A stretch of DNA of 64,000 bases, from contig CP136069.1 of assembly GCA_032622095.1 (NCBI GenBank), positions 15,544,450 to 15,608,449 on the forward strand, read 5' to 3'. The position numbers and the translations under genes were made by a program. Of the stretch, positions 31,255-46,900 are shown piece after piece (within the stretch, counting starts at the first letter, position 1; every line of letters begins with the position of its first letter). The stretch comes from Siphonodentalium dalli. Taxonomy: Eukaryota > Mollusca > Scaphopoda > Gadilida > Siphonodentaliidae. Below the pieces are notes generated by a model. It did not search any database, was not told the origin of the DNA, and was given only the letters and a program-made list of their open reading frames with translations.

Positions 31255-34200
31255 TGTATGTTTTTATCATGGGTGCTGTGGGTGTTGGGCTGTCTCAATA
31301 CCCTTAAAACCCACTGAGGAGCCCAAACTTTGTGCAAACCATTTGCATAGATGCATACCTATCCACAAACAACAAAAGTGTTGGAAGTAGATACATATAA
31401 TGGGTCATATGGCCCAATTCAAGTTAAATATACCAATTTAACTTGAATTGTCATGGGTGATGTGGGTGTTGGGCTGTCTCCATACCCTTAAAACCCACTA
31501 AGGAGCCCAAACTTTTGCAAATCTTCTTATACTGATGCAGATATTTCCAAAAACACTAGGAGACCTAGAAGTATATACCTTTACAGGACCCAATTCCAGT
31601 TAAATATACAAATTTAACCATTAAAAAAATCAAATATCCCCCCTGAATAGAGCCCAAAATCCCATTCAGGTGCCCAAATATTTTTTTTCCCATTGCCTCT
31701 ATATATTCTAGAGTGAAATATGGAATCATTTACAGAATGAGTATAGTCTGAGAGATGGCTGATTCAGAAATATGTTTTCATAGGCACGGGTGCTGTATGG
31801 TTTATCATGGGTGCTGTGGGTGTTGGGCTGTCTCAATACCCTTAAAACCCACTGAGGAGCCCAAACTTTGTGCAAACCATTTGCATAGATGCATACCTAT
31901 CCACAAACAACAAAAGTGTTGGAAGTAGATACATATAATGGGTCATATGGCCCAATTCAAGTTAAATATACCAATTTAACTTGAATTGTCATGGGTGCTG
32001 TGGGTGTTGGGCTGTCTCCATACCCTTAAAACCCAATAAGGAGCCCAAACTTTTGCAAATCTTCTTATACTGATGCAGATATTTCCAAAAACACTAGGAG
32101 ACCTAGAAGTATATACCTTTACAGGACCCAATTCCAGTTAAATATACAAATTTAACCATTTAAAAAACCAAATATCCCCCCTGAATAGAGCCCAAAATCC
32201 CATTCAGGTGCCCAAATATTTTTTTCCCATTGCCTCTTTATATTCTAGAGTGAAATATGGAATCATTTACAGAATGAGTATAGTCTGAGAGATGGCTGAT
32301 TCATAAATATGTTTTCATAGGCACGGGAGCTGTATGGTTTTATCATGGGTGCTGTGGGTGTTGAGCTGTCTCAATACCCTTAAAACCCACTGAGGAGCCC
32401 AAACTTTGTGCAAACCATTTGCATAGATGCATACCTATCCACAAACAACAAAAGTGTTGGAAGGAGATACATATAATGGGTCATATGGCCCAATTCAAGT
32501 TAAATATACCAATTTAACTTGAATTGTCATGGGTGCTGTGGGTGTTGGGCTGTCTCCATACCCGTAAAACCCACTAAGGAGCCCAAACTTTTGCAAATCT
32601 TCTTATACTGATGCAGATATTTCCAAAAACACTAGGAGACCTAGAAGTATATACCTTTACAGGACCCAATTCCAGTTAAATATACAAATTTAACCATTAA
32701 AAAAACCAAATATCTCCCCTGAATAGAGCCCAAAATCCCATTCAGGTGCCCAAATATTTTTTTCCCATTGCCTCTATATATTCTAGAGTGAATATGGAAT
32801 CATTTACAGAATGAGTATAGTCTGAGAGATGGCTGATTCAGAAATATGTTTTCATAGGCACGGGTGCTGTATGTTTTTATCATGGGTGCTGTGGGTGTTG
32901 GGCTGTCTCAATACCCTTAAAACCCACTGAGGAGCCCAAACTTTGTGCAAACCATTTGCATAGATGCATACCTATCCACAAACAACAAAAGTGTTGGAAG
33001 TAGATACATATAATGGGTCATATGGCCCAATTCAAGTTAAATATACCAATTTAACTTGAATTGTCATGGGTGATGTGGGTGTTGGGCTGTCTCCATACCC
33101 TTAAAACCCACTAAGGAGCCCAAACTTTTGCAAATCTTCTTATACTGATGCAGATATTTCCAAAAACACTAGGAGACCTAGAAGTATATACCTTTACAGT
33201 ACCCAATTCCAGTTAAATATACAAATTTAACCATTAAAAAAATCAAATATCCTTCCTGAATAGAGCCCAAAATCCCATTCAGGTGCCCAAATATTTTTTT
33301 TCCCATTGCCTCTATATATTCTAGAGTGAAATATGGAATCATTTACAGAATGAGTATAGTCTGAGAGATGGCTGATTCAGAAATATGTTTTCATAGGCAC
33401 GGGTGCTGTATGGTTTTATCATGGGTGCTGTGGGTGTTGGGCTGTCTCAATACCCTTAAAACCCACTGAGGAGCCCAAACTTTGTGCAAACCATTTGCAT
33501 AGATGCATACCTATCCACAAACAACAAAAGTGTTGGAAGTAGATACATATAATGGGTCATATGGCCCAATTCAAGTTAAATATACCAATTTAACTTGAAT
33601 TGTCATGGGTGCTGTGGGTGTTGGGCTGTCTCCATACCCTTAAAACCCAATAAGGAGCCCAAACTTTTGCAAATCTTCTTATACTGATGCAGATATTTCC
33701 AAAAACACTAGGAGACCTAGAAGTATATACCTTTACAGGACCCAATTCCAGTTAAATATACAAATTTAACCATTTAAAAAACAAAATATCCCCCCTGAAT
33801 AGAGCCCAAAATCCCATTCAGGTGCCCAAATATTTTTTTCCCATTGCCTCTTTATATTCTAGAGTGAAATATGGAATCATTTACAGAATGAGTATAGTCT
33901 GAGAGATGGCTGATTCATAAATATGTTTTCATAGGCACGGGTGCTGTATGGTTTTATCATGGGTGCTGTGGGTGTTGAGCTGTCTCAATACCCTTAAAAC
34001 CCACTGAGGAGCCCAAACTTTGTGCAAACCATTTGCATAGATGCATACCTATCCACAAACAACAAAAGTGTTGGAAGTAGATACATATAATGGGTCATAT
34101 GGCCCAATTCAAGTTAAATATACCAATTTAACTTGAATTGTCATGGGTGCTGTGGGTGTTGGGCTGTCTCCATACCCGTAAAACCCACTAAGGAAACCAA

Positions 34201-34690
34201 ACTTTTGCAAATCTTCTTATACTGATGCAGATATTTCCAAAAACACTAGGAGACCTAGAAGTATATACCTTTACAGGACCCAATTCCAGTTAAATATACA
34301 AATTTAACCATTAAAAAAACCAAATATCCCCCCTGAATAGAGCCCAAAATCCCATTCAGGTGCCCAAATATTTTTTTCCCATTGCCTCTATATATTCTAG
34401 AGTGAATATGGAATCATTTACAGAATGAGTATAGTCTGAGAGATGGCTGATTCAGAAATATGTTTTCATAGGCACGGGTGCTGTATGTTTTTATCATGGG
34501 TGCTGTGGGTGTTGGGCTGTCTCAATACCCTTAAAACCCACTGAGGAGCCCAAACTTTGTGCAAACCATTTGCATAGATGCATACCTATCCACAAACAAC
34601 AAAAGTGTTGGAAGTAGATACATATAATGGGTCATATGGCCCAATTCAAGTTAAATATACCAATTTAACTTGAATTGTCATGGGTGATGT
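31255..34690 (+). repeat. 3-unit (1.61-kb) super-repeat zone of the satellite
   Basis: The variant order GATGTGGGTG, CCCAATAAGG, CATAAATATG with TTGAGCTG, CCCGTAAAAC, GTGAATATGG, ATGTTTTTATC is repeated with GATGTGGG at 31460, 33072 and 34684, exactly 1,612 bp apart (three units). Confidence 0.8.
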
Positions 34691-37600
34691 GGGTGTTGGG
34701 CTGTCTCCATACCCTTAAAACCCACTAAGGAGCCCAAACTTTTGCAAATCTTCTTATACTGATGCAGATATTTCCAAAAACACTAGGAGACCTAGAAGTA
34801 TATACCTTTACATGACCCAATTCCAGTTAAATATACAAATTTAACCATTAAAAAAACAAAATATCCCCCCTGAATAGAGCCCAAAATCCCATTCAGGTGC
34901 CCAAATATTTTTTTCCCATTGCCTCTATATATTCTAGAGTGAAATATGGAATCATTTACAGAATGAGTATAGTCTGAGAGATGGCTGATTCAGAAATATG
35001 TTTTCATAGGCACGGGTGCTGTATGGTTTTATCATGGGTGCTGTGGGTGTTGGGCTGTCTCAATACCCTTAAAACCCACTGAGGAGCCCAAACTTTGTGC
35101 AAACCATTTGCATAGATGCATACCTATCCACAAACAACAAAAGTGTTCGAAGTAGATACATATAATGGGTCATATGGCCCAATTCAAGTTAAATATACCA
35201 ATTTAACTTGAATTGTCATGGGTGCTGTGGGTGTTGGGCTGTCTCCATACCCTTAAAACCCACTAAGGAGCCCAAACTTTTGCAAATCTTCTTATACTGA
35301 TGCAGATATTTCCAAAAACACTAGGAGACCTAGAAGTATATACCTTTACAGGACCCAATTCCAGTTAAATATACAAATTTAACCATTAAAAAAAACAAAT
35401 ATCCCCCCTGAATAGAGCCCAAAATCCCATTCAGGTGCCCAAATATTTTTTTCCCATTGCCTCTATATATTCTAGAGTGAATATGGAATCATTTACAGAA
35501 TGAGTATAGTCTGAGAGATGGCTGATTCAGAAATATGTTTTCATAGGCACGGGTGCTGTATGTTTTTATCATGGGTGCTGTGGGTGTTGGGCTGTCTCAA
35601 TACCCTTAAAACCCACTGAGGAGCCCAAACTTTGTGCAAACCATTTGCATAGATGCATACCTATCCACAAACAACAAAAGTGTTCGAAGTAGATACATAT
35701 AATGGGTCATATGGCCCAATTCAAGTTAAATATACCAATTTAACTTGAATTGTCATGGGTGATGTGGGTGTTGGGCTGTCTCCATACCCTTAAAACCCAC
35801 TAAGGAGCCCAAACTTTTGCAAATCTTCTTATACTGATGCAGATATTTCCAAAAACACTAGGAGACCTAGAAGTATATACCTTTACAGGACCCAATTCCA
35901 GTTAAATATACAAATTTAACCATTCAAAAAATCAAATATCCCCCTGAATAGAGCCCAAAATCCCATTCAGGTGCCCAAATATTTTTTTCCCCATTGCCTC
36001 TATATATTCTAGAGTGAAATATGGAATCATTTACAGAATGAGTATAGTCTGAGAGATGGCTGATTCAGAAATATGTTTTCATAGGCACGGGTGCTGTATG
36101 GTTTTATCATGGGTGCTGTGGGTGTTGGGCTGTCTCAATACCCTTAAAACCCACTGAGGAGCCCAAACTTTGTGCAAACCATTTGCATAGATGCATACCT
36201 ATCCACAAACAACAAAAGTGTTGGAAGTAGATACATATAATGGGTCATATGGCCCAATTCAAGTTAAATATACCAATTTAACTTGAATTGTCATGGGTGC
36301 TGTGGGTGTTGGGCTGTCTCCATACCCTTAAAACCCAATAAGGAGCCCAAACTTTTGCAAATATTCTTATACTGATGCAGATATTTCCAAAAACACTAGG
36401 AGACCTAGAAGTATATACCTTTACAGGACCCAATTCCAGTTAAATATACAAATTTAACCATTTAAAAAACAAAATATCCCCCTGAATAGAGCCCAAAATC
36501 CCATTCAGGTGCCCAAATATTTTTTTCCCATTGCCTCTATATATTCTAGAGTGAAATATGGAATCATTTACAGAATGAGTATAGTCTGAGAGATGGCTGA
36601 TTCATAAATATGTTTTCATAGGCACGGGTGCTGTATGGTTTTATCATGGGTACTGTGGGTGTTGAGCTGTCTCAATACCCTTAAAACCCACTGAGGAGCC
36701 CAAACTTTGTGCAAACCATTTGCATAGATGCATACCTATCCAAAAACAACAAAAGTGTTGGAAGTAGATACATATAATGGGTCATATGGCCCAATTCAAG
36801 TTAAATATACCAATTTAACTTGAATTGTCATGGGTGATGTGGGTGTTGGGCTGTCTCCATACCCTTAAAACCCACTAAGGAGCCCAAACTTTTGCAAATC
36901 TTCTTATACTGATGCAGATATTTCCAAAAACACTAGGAGACCTAGAAGTATATACCTTTACAGGACCCAATTCCAGTTAAATATACAAATTTAACCATTA
37001 AAAAAATCAAATATCCCCCCTGAATAGAGCCCAAAATCCCATTCAGGTGCCTAAATATTTTTTTTCCCATTGCCTCTATATATTCTAGAGTGAAATATGG
37101 AATCATTTACAGAATGAGTATAGTCTGAGAGATGGCTGATTCAGAAATATGTTTTCATAGGCACGGGTGCTGTATGGTTTTATCATGGGTGCTGTGGGTG
37201 TTGGGCTGTCTCAATACCCTTAACACCCACTGAGGAGCCCAAACTTTGTGCAAACCATTTGCATAGATGCATACCTATCCACAAACAACAAAAGTGTTGG
37301 AAGTAGATACATATAATGGGTCATATGGCCCAATTCAAGTTAAATATACCAATTTAACTTGAATTGTCATGGGTGCTGTGGGTGTTGGGCTGTCTCCATA
37401 CCCTTAAAACCCAATAAGGAGCCCAAACTTTTGCAAATCTTCTTATACTGATGCAGATATTTCCAAAAACACTAGGAGACCTAGAAGTATATACCTTTAC
37501 AGGACCCAATTCCAGTTAAATATACAAATTTAACCATTTAAAAAACAAAATATCCCCCCTGAATAGAGCCCAAAATCCCATTCAGGTGCCCAAATATTTT

Positions 37601-40600
37601 TTTCCCATTGCCTCTATATATTCTAGAGTGAAATATGGAATCATTTACAGAATGAGTATAGTCTGAGAGATGGCTGATTCATAAATATGTTTTCATAGGC
37701 ACGGGTGCTGTATGGTTTTATCATGGGTGCTGTGGGTGTTGAGCTGTCTCAATACCCTTAAAACCCACTGATGAGCCCAAACTTTGTGCAAACCATTTGC
37801 ATAGATGCATACCTATCCACAAACAACAAAAGTGTTGGAAGTAGATACATATAATGGGTCATATGGCCCAATTCAAGTTAAATATACCAATTTAACTTGA
37901 ATTGTCATGGGTGATGTGGGTGTTGGGCTGTCTCCATACCCTTAAAACCCACTAAGGAGCCCAAACTTTTGCAAATCTTCTTATACTGATGCAGATATTT
38001 CCAAAAACACTAGGAGACCTAGAAGTATATACCTTTACAGGACCCAATTCCAGTTAAATATACAAATTTAACCATTAAAAAAATCAAATATCCCCCCTGA
38101 ATAGAGCCCAAAATCCCATTCAGGTGCCCAAATATTTTTTTTCCCATTGCCTCTATATTTTCTAGAGTGAAATATGGAATCATTTACAGAATGAGTATAG
38201 TCTGAGAGATGGCTGATTCAGAAATATGTTTTCATAGGCACGGGTGCTGTATGGTTTTATCATGGGTGCTGTGGGTGTTGGGCTGTCTCAATACCCTTAA
38301 AACCCACTGAGGAGCCCAAACTTTGTGCAAACCATTTGCATAGATGCATACCTATCCACAAACAACAAAAGTGTTGGAAGTAGATACATATAATGGGTCA
38401 TATGGCCCAATTCAAGTTAAATATACCAATTTAACTTGAATTGTCATGGGTGCTGTGGGTGTTGGGCTGTCTCCATACCCTTAAAACCCAATAAGGAGCC
38501 CAAACTTTTGCAAATCTTCTTATACTGATGCTGATATTTCCAAAAACACTAGGAGACCTAGAAGTATATACCTTTACAGGACCCAATTCCAGTTAAATAT
38601 ACAAATTTAACCATTTAAAAAACAAAATATCCCCCCTGAATAGAGCCCAAAATCCCATTCAGGTGCCCAAATATTTTTTTCCCATTGCCTCTATATATTC
38701 TAGAGTGAAATATGGAATCATTTACAGAATGAGTATAGTCTGAGAGATGGCTGATTCATAAATATGTTTTCATAGGCACGGGTGCTGTATGGTTTTATCA
38801 TGGGTGCTGTGGGTGTTGAGCTGTCTCAATACCCTTAAAACCCACTGAGGAGCCCAAACTTTGTGCAAACCATTTGCATAGATGCATACCTATCCACAAA
38901 CAACAAAAGTGTTGGAAGTAGATACATATAATGGGTCATATGGCCCAATTCAAGTTAAATATACCAATTTAACTTGAATTGTCATGGGTGCTGTGGGTGT
39001 TGGGCTGTCTCCATACCCGTAAAACCCACTAAGGAGCCCAAACTTTTGCAAATCTTCTTATACTGATGCAGATATTTCCAAAAACACTAGGAGACCTAGA
39101 AGTATATACCTTTACAGGACCCAATTCCAGTTAAATATACAAATTTAACCATTAAAAAAAACAAATATCCCCCCTGAATAGAGCCCAAAATCCCATTCAG
39201 GTGCCCAAATATTTTTTTCCCATTGCCTCTATATATTCTAGAGTGAATATGGAATCATTTACAGAATGAGTATAGTCTGAGAGATGGCTGATTCAGAAAT
39301 ATGTTTTCATAGGCACGGGTGCTGTATGTTTTTATCATGGGTGCTGTGGGTGTTGGGCTGTCTCAATACCCTTAAAACCCACTGAGGAGCCCAAACTTTG
39401 TGCAAACCATTTGCATAGATGCATACCTATCCACAAACAACAAAAGTGTTGGAAGTAGATACATATAATGGGTCATATGGCCCAATTCAAGTTAAATATA
39501 CCAATTTAACTTGAATTGTCATGGGTGATGTGGGTGTTGGGCTGTCTCCATACCCTTAAAACCCACTAAGGAGCCCAAACTTTTGCAAATCTTCTTATAC
39601 TGATGCAGATATTTCCAAAAACACTAGGAGACCTAGAAGTATATACCTTTACATGACCCAATTCCAGTTAAATATACAAATTTAACCATTAAAAAAACAA
39701 AATATCCCCCCTGAATAGAGCCCAAAATCCCATTCAGGTGCCCAAATATTTTTTTCCCATTGCCTCTATATATTCTAGAGTTAAATATGGAATCATTTAC
39801 AGAATGAGTATAGTCTGAGAGATGGCTGATTCAGAAATATGTTTTCATAGGCACGGGTGCTGTATGGTTTTATCATGGGTGCTGTGGGTGTTGGGCTGTC
39901 TCAATACCCTTAAACCCACTGAGGGGCCCAAACGTTGTGCAAACCATTTGCATAGATGCATACCTATCCACAAACAACAAAAGTGTTGGAAGTAGATTCA
40001 TATAATGGGTCATATGGCCAATTCAAGTTAAATATACCAATTTAACTTGAATTGTCATGGGTGCTGTGGGTGTTGGGCTGTCTCCATACCCTTAAAACCC
40101 ACTAAGGAGTCCAAACTTTTGCAAATCTTCTTATACTGATGCAGATATTTCCAAAAACACTACGAGATCTAGAAGTATATACCATTACAGGACCCAATTC
40201 CAGTTAAATATACCAATTTAACCATTAAAAAAACCAAATATCCCCCCTGAATAGAGCCCAAAATCCCATTCAGGTGCCCAAATATTTTTTTCCCATTGCC
40301 TCTATATATTCTAGAGTGAAATATGGAATCATTTACAGAATGAGTATAGTCTGAGAGATGGCTGATTCAGAAATATGTTTTCATAGGCACGGGTGCTGTA
40401 TGTTTTTATCATGGGTGCTGTGGGTGTTGGGCTCTCTCAATACCCTTAAAACCCACTGAGGAGCCCAAACTTTGTGCAAACCATTTGCATAGATGCATAC
40501 CTATCCACAAACAACAAAAGTGTTGGAAGTAGATACATATAATGGGTCATATGGCCCAATTCAAGTTAAATATACCAATTTAACTTGAATTGTCATGGGT

Positions 40601-40999
40601 GATGTGGGTGTTGGGCTGTCTCCATACCCTTAAAACCCACTAAGGAGCCCAAACTTTTGCAAATCTTCTTATACTGATGCAGATATTTCCAAAAACACTA
40701 GGAGACCTAGAAGTATATACCTTTACATGACCCAATTCCAGTTAAATATACAAATTTAACCATTAAAAAAACAAAATATCCCCCCTGAATAGAGCCCAAA
40801 ATCCCATTCAGGTGCCCAAATATGTTTTTCCCATTGCCTCTATATATTCTAGAGTGAAATATGGAATCATTTACAGAATGAGTATAGTCTGAGAGATGGC
40901 TGATTCAGAAATATGTTTTCATAGGCACGGGTGCTGTATGGTTTTATCATGGGTGCTGTGGGTGTTGGGCTGTCTCAATACCCTTAAACCCACTGAGGG

Positions 41000-43900
41000 G
41001 CCCAAACGTTGTGCAAACCATTTGCATAGATGCATACCTATCCACAAACAACAAAAGTGTTGGAAGTAGATTCATATAATGGGTCATATGGCCAATTCAA
41101 GTTAAATATACCAATTTAACTTGAATTGTCATGGGTGCTGTGGGTGTTGGGCTGTCTCCATACCCTTAAAACCCACTAAGGAGCCCAAACTTTTGCAAAT
41201 CTTCTTATACTGATGCAGATATTTCCAAAAACACTAGGAGACCTAGAAGTATATACCATTACAGGACCCAATTCCAGTTAAATATACCAATTTAACCATT
41301 AAAAAAACCAAATATCCCCCCTGAATAGAGCCCAAAATCCCATTCAGGTGCCCAAATATTTTTTTTCCATTGCCTCTATATATTCTAGAGTGAAATATGG
41401 AATCATTTACAGAATGAGTATAGTCTGAGAGATGGCTGATTCAGAAATATGTTTTCATAGGCACGGGTGCTGTATGTTTTTATCATGGGTGCTGTGGGTG
41501 TTGGGCTGTCTCAATACCCTTAAAACCCACTGAGGAGCCCAAACTTTGTGCAAACCATTTGCATAGATGCATACCTATCCACAAACAACAAAAGTGTTGG
41601 AAGTAGATACATATAATGGGTCATATGGCCCAATTCAAGTTAAATATACCAATTTAACTTGAATTGTCATGGGTGCTGTGGGTGTTGGGCTGTCTCCATA
41701 CCCGTAAAACCCACTAAGGAGCCCAAACTTTTGCAAATCTTCTTATACTGATGCAGATATTTCCAAAAACACTAGGAGACCTAGAAGTATATACCTTTAC
41801 AGGACCCAATTCCAGTTAAATATACAAATTTAACCATTAAAAAAACCAAATATCCCCCCTGAATAGAGCCCAAAATCCCATTCAGGTGCCCAAATATTTT
41901 TTTCCCATTGCCTCTATATATTCTAGAGTGAAATATGGAATCATTTACAGAATGAGTATAGTCTGAGAGATGGCTGATTCAGAAATATGTTTTCATAGGC
42001 ACAGGTGCTGTATGGTTTTATCATGGGTGCTGTGGGTGTTGGGCTGTCTCAATACCCTTAAAACCCACTGAGGAGCCCAAACTTTGTGCAAACCATTTGC
42101 ATAGATGCATACCTATCCACAAACAACAAAAGTGTTGGAAGTAGATACATATAATGGGTCATATGGCCCAATTCAAGTTAAATATACCAATTTAACTTGA
42201 ATTGTCATGGGTGCTGTGGGTGTTGGGCTGTCTCCATACCCTTAAAACCCACTAAGGAGCCCAAACTTTTGCAAATCTTCTTATACTGATGCAGATATTT
42301 CCAAAAACACTAGGAGACCTAGAAGTATATACCTTTACAGGACCCAATTCCAGTTAAATATACAAATTTAACCATTAAAAAAAGCAAATATCCCCCCTGA
42401 ATAGAGCCCAAAATCCCATTCAGGTGCCCAAATATTTTTTTCCCATTGCCTCTATATATTCTAGAGTGAAATATGGAATCATTTACAGAATGAGTATAGT
42501 CTGAGAGATGGCTGATTCAGAAATATGTTTTCATAGGCACAGGTGCTGTATGGTTTTATCATGGGTGCTGTGGGTGTTGGGCTGTCTCAATACCCTTAAA
42601 ACCCACTGAGGAGCCCAAACTTTGTGCAAACCATTTGCATAGATGCATACCTATCCACAAACAACAAAAGTGTTGGAAGTAGATACATATAATGGGTCAT
42701 ATGGCCCAATTCAAGTTAAATATACCAATTTAACTTGAATTGTCATGGGTGCTGTGGGTGTTGGGCTGTCTCCATACCCCTAAAACCCACTAAGGAGCCC
42801 AAACTTTTGCAAATCTTCTTATACTGATGCAGATATTTCCAAAAACACTAGGAGACCTAGAAGTATATACCTTTACAGGACCCAATTCCAGTTAAATATA
42901 CAAATTTAACCATTAAAAAAACAAAATATTCCCCCTGAATAGAGCCCAAAATCCCATTCAGGTGCCCAAATATTTTTTTCCCATTGCCTCTATATATTCT
43001 AGAGTGAAATATGGAATCATTTACAGAATGAGTATAGTCTGAGAGATGGCTGATTCAGAAATATGTTTTCATAGGCACGGGTGCTGTATGGTTTTATCAT
43101 GGGTGCTGTGGGTGTTGAGCTGTCTCAATACCCTTAAAACCCACTGAGGAGCCCAAACTTTGTGCAAACCATTTGCATAGATGCATACCTATCCACAAAC
43201 AACAAATGTGTTGGAAGTAGATACATATAATGGGTCATATGGCCCAATTCAAGTTAAATATACCAATTTAACTTGAATTGTCATGGGTGCTGTGGGTGTT
43301 GGGCTGTCTCCATACCCTTAAAACCCACTAAGGAGCCCAAACTTTTGCAAATCTTCTTATACTGATGCAGATATTTCCAAAAACACTAGGAGACCTAGAA
43401 GTATATACCTTTACAGGACCCAATTCCAGTTAAATATACAAATTTGACCATTAAAAAAACCAAATATCCCCCCTGAATAGAGCCCAAAATCCCATTCAGG
43501 TGCCCAAATATTTTTTTCCCATTGCCTCTATATATTCTAGAGTGAAATATGGAATCATTTACAGAATGAGTATAGTCTGAGAGATGGCTGATTCAGAAAT
43601 ATGTTTTCATAGGCACAGGTGCTGTATGGTTTTATCATGGGTGCTGTGGGTGTTGGGCTGTCTCAATACCCTTAAAACCCACTGAGGAGCCCAAACTTTG
43701 TGCAAACCATTTGCATAGATGCATACCTATCCACAAACAACAAAAGTGTTGGAAGTAGATACATATAATGGGTCATATGGCCCAATTCAAGTTAAATATA
43801 CCAATTTAACTTGAATTATCATGGGTGCTGTGGGTGTTGGGCTGTCTCCATACCCCTAAAACCCACTAAGGAGCCCAAACTTTTGCAAATCTTCTTATAC

Positions 43901-46900
43901 TGATGCAGATATTTCCAAAAACACTAGGAGACCTAGAAGTATATACCTTTACAGGACCCAATTCCAGTTAAATATACAAATTTAACCATTTAAAAAACAA
44001 AATATCCCCCCCTGAATAGAGCCCAAAATCCCATTCAGGTGCCCAAATATTTTTTTCCCATTGCCTCTATATATTCTAGAGTGAAATATGGAATCATTTA
44101 CAGAATGAGTATAGTCTGAGAGATGGCTGATTCATAAATATGTTTTCATAGGCACGGGTGCTGTATGGTTTTATCATGGGTGCTGTGGGTGTTGAGCTGT
44201 CTCAATACCCTTAAAACCCACTGAGGAGCCCAAACTTTGTGCAAACCATTTGCATATATGCATACCTATCCACAAACAACAAAAGTGTTGGAAGTAGATA
44301 CATATAATGGGTCATATGGCCCAATTCAAGTTAAATATACCAATTTAACTTGAATTGTCATGGGTGCTGTGGGTGTTGGGCTGTCTCCATACCCGTAAAA
44401 CCCACTAAGGAGCCCAAACTTTTGCAAATCTTCTTATACTGATGCAGATATTTCCAAAAACACTAGGAGACCTAGAAGTATATACCTTTACAGGACCCAA
44501 TTCCAGTTAAATATACAAATTTAACCATTAAAAAAAACAAATATCCCCCCTGAATAGAGCCCAAAATCCCATTCAGGTGCCCAAATATTTTTTCCCATTG
44601 CCTCTATATATTCTAGAGTGAATATGGAATCATTTACAGAATGAGTATAGTCTGAGAGATGGCTGATTCAGAAATATGTTTTCATAGGCACGGGTGCTGT
44701 ATGTTTTTATCATGGGTGCTGTGGGTGTTGGGCTGTCTCAATACCCTTAAACCCACTGAGGGGCCCAAACGTTGTGCAAACCATTTGCATAGATGCATAC
44801 CTATCCACAAACAACAAAAGTGTTGGAAGTAGATTCATATAATGGGTCATATGGCCAATTCAAGTTAAATATACCAATTTAACTTGAATTGTCATGGGTG
44901 CTGTGGGTGTTGGGCTGTCTCCATACCCTTAAAACCCACTAAGGAGCCCAAACTTTTGCAAATCTTCTTATACTGATGCAGATATTTCCAAAAACACTAG
45001 GAGACCTAGAAGTATATACCATTACAGGACCCAATTCCAGTTAAATATACCAATTTAACCATTAAAAAAACCAAATATCCCCCCTGAATAGAGCCCAAAA
45101 TCCCATTCAGGTGCCCAAATATTTTTTTTCCATTGCCTCTATATATTCTAGAGTGAAATATGGAATCATTTACAGAATGAGTATAGTCTGAGAGATGGCT
45201 GATTCAGAAATATGTTTTCATAGGCACGGGTGCTGTATGTTTTTATCATGGGTGCTGTGGGTGTTGGGCTGTCTCAATACCCTTAAAACCCACTGAGGAG
45301 CCCAAACTTTGTGCAAACCATTTGCATAGATGCATACCTATCCACAAACAACAAAAGTGTTGGAAGTAGATACATATAATGGGTCATATGGCCCAATTCA
45401 AGTTAAATATACCAATTTAACTTGAATTGTCATGGGTGCTGTGGGTGTTGGGCTGTCTCCATACCCGTAAAACCCACTAAGGAGCCCAAACTTTTGCAAA
45501 TCTTCTTATACTGATGCAGATATTTCCAAAAACACTAGGAGACCTAGAAGTATATACCTTTACAGGACCCAATTCCAGTTAAATATACAAATTTAACCAT
45601 TAAAAAAACCAAATATCCCCCCTGAATAGAGCCCAAAATCCCATTCAGGTGCCCAAATATTTTTTTCCCATTGCCTCTATATATTCTAGAGTGAAATATG
45701 GAATCATTTACAGAATGAGTATAGTCTGAGAGATGGCTGATTCAGAAATATGTTTTCATAGGCACAGGTGCTGTATGGTTTTATCATGGGTGCTGTGGGT
45801 GTTGGGCTGTCTCAATACCCTTAAAACCCACTGAGGAGCCCAAACTTTGTGCAAACCATTTGCATAGATGCATACCTATCCACAAACAACAAAAGTGTTG
45901 GAAGTAGATACATATAATGGGTCATATGGCCCAATTCAAGTTAAATATACCAATTTAACTTGAATTGTCATGGGTGCTGTGGGTGTTGGGCTGTCTCCAT
46001 ACCCTTAAAACCCACTAAGGAGCCCAAACTTTTGCAAATCTTCTTATACTGATGCAGATATTTCCAAAAACACTAGGAGACCTAGAAGTATATACCTTTA
46101 CAGGACCCAATTCCAGTTAAATATACAAATTTAACCATTAAAAAAAGCAAATATCCCCCCTGAATAGAGCCCGAAATCCCATTCAGGTGCCCAAATATTT
46201 TTTTCCCATTGCCTCTATATATTCTAGAGTGAAATATGGAATCATTTACAGAATGAGTATAGTATGAGAGATGGCTGATTCAGAAATATGTTTTCATAGG
46301 CACAGGTGCTGTATGGTTTTATCATGGGTGCTGTGGGTGTTGGGCTGTCTCAATACCCTTAAAACCCACTGAGGAGCCCAAACTTTGTGCAAACCATTTG
46401 CATAGATGCATACCTATCCACAAACAACAAAAGTGTTGGAAGTAGATACATATAATGGGTCATATGGCCCAATTCAAGTTAAATATACCAATTTAACTTG
46501 AATTGTCATGGGTGCTGTGGGTGTTGGGCTGTCTCCATACCCCTAAAACCCACTAAGGAGCCCAAACTTTTGCAAATCTTCTTATACTGATGCAGATATT
46601 TCCAAAAACACTAGGAGACCTAGAAGTATATACCTTTACAGGACCCAATTCCAGTTAAATATACAAATTTAACCATTAAAAAAACAAAATATCCCCCCTG
46701 AATAGAGCCCAAAATCCCATTCAGGTGCCCAAATATTTTTTTCCCATTGCCTCTATATATTCTAGAGTGAAATATGGAATCATTTACAGAATGAGTATAG
46801 TCTGAGAGATGGCTGATTCAGAAATATGTTTTCATAGGCACGTGTGCTGTATGGTTTTATCATGGGTGCTGTGGGTGTTGAGCTGTCTCAATACCCTTAA

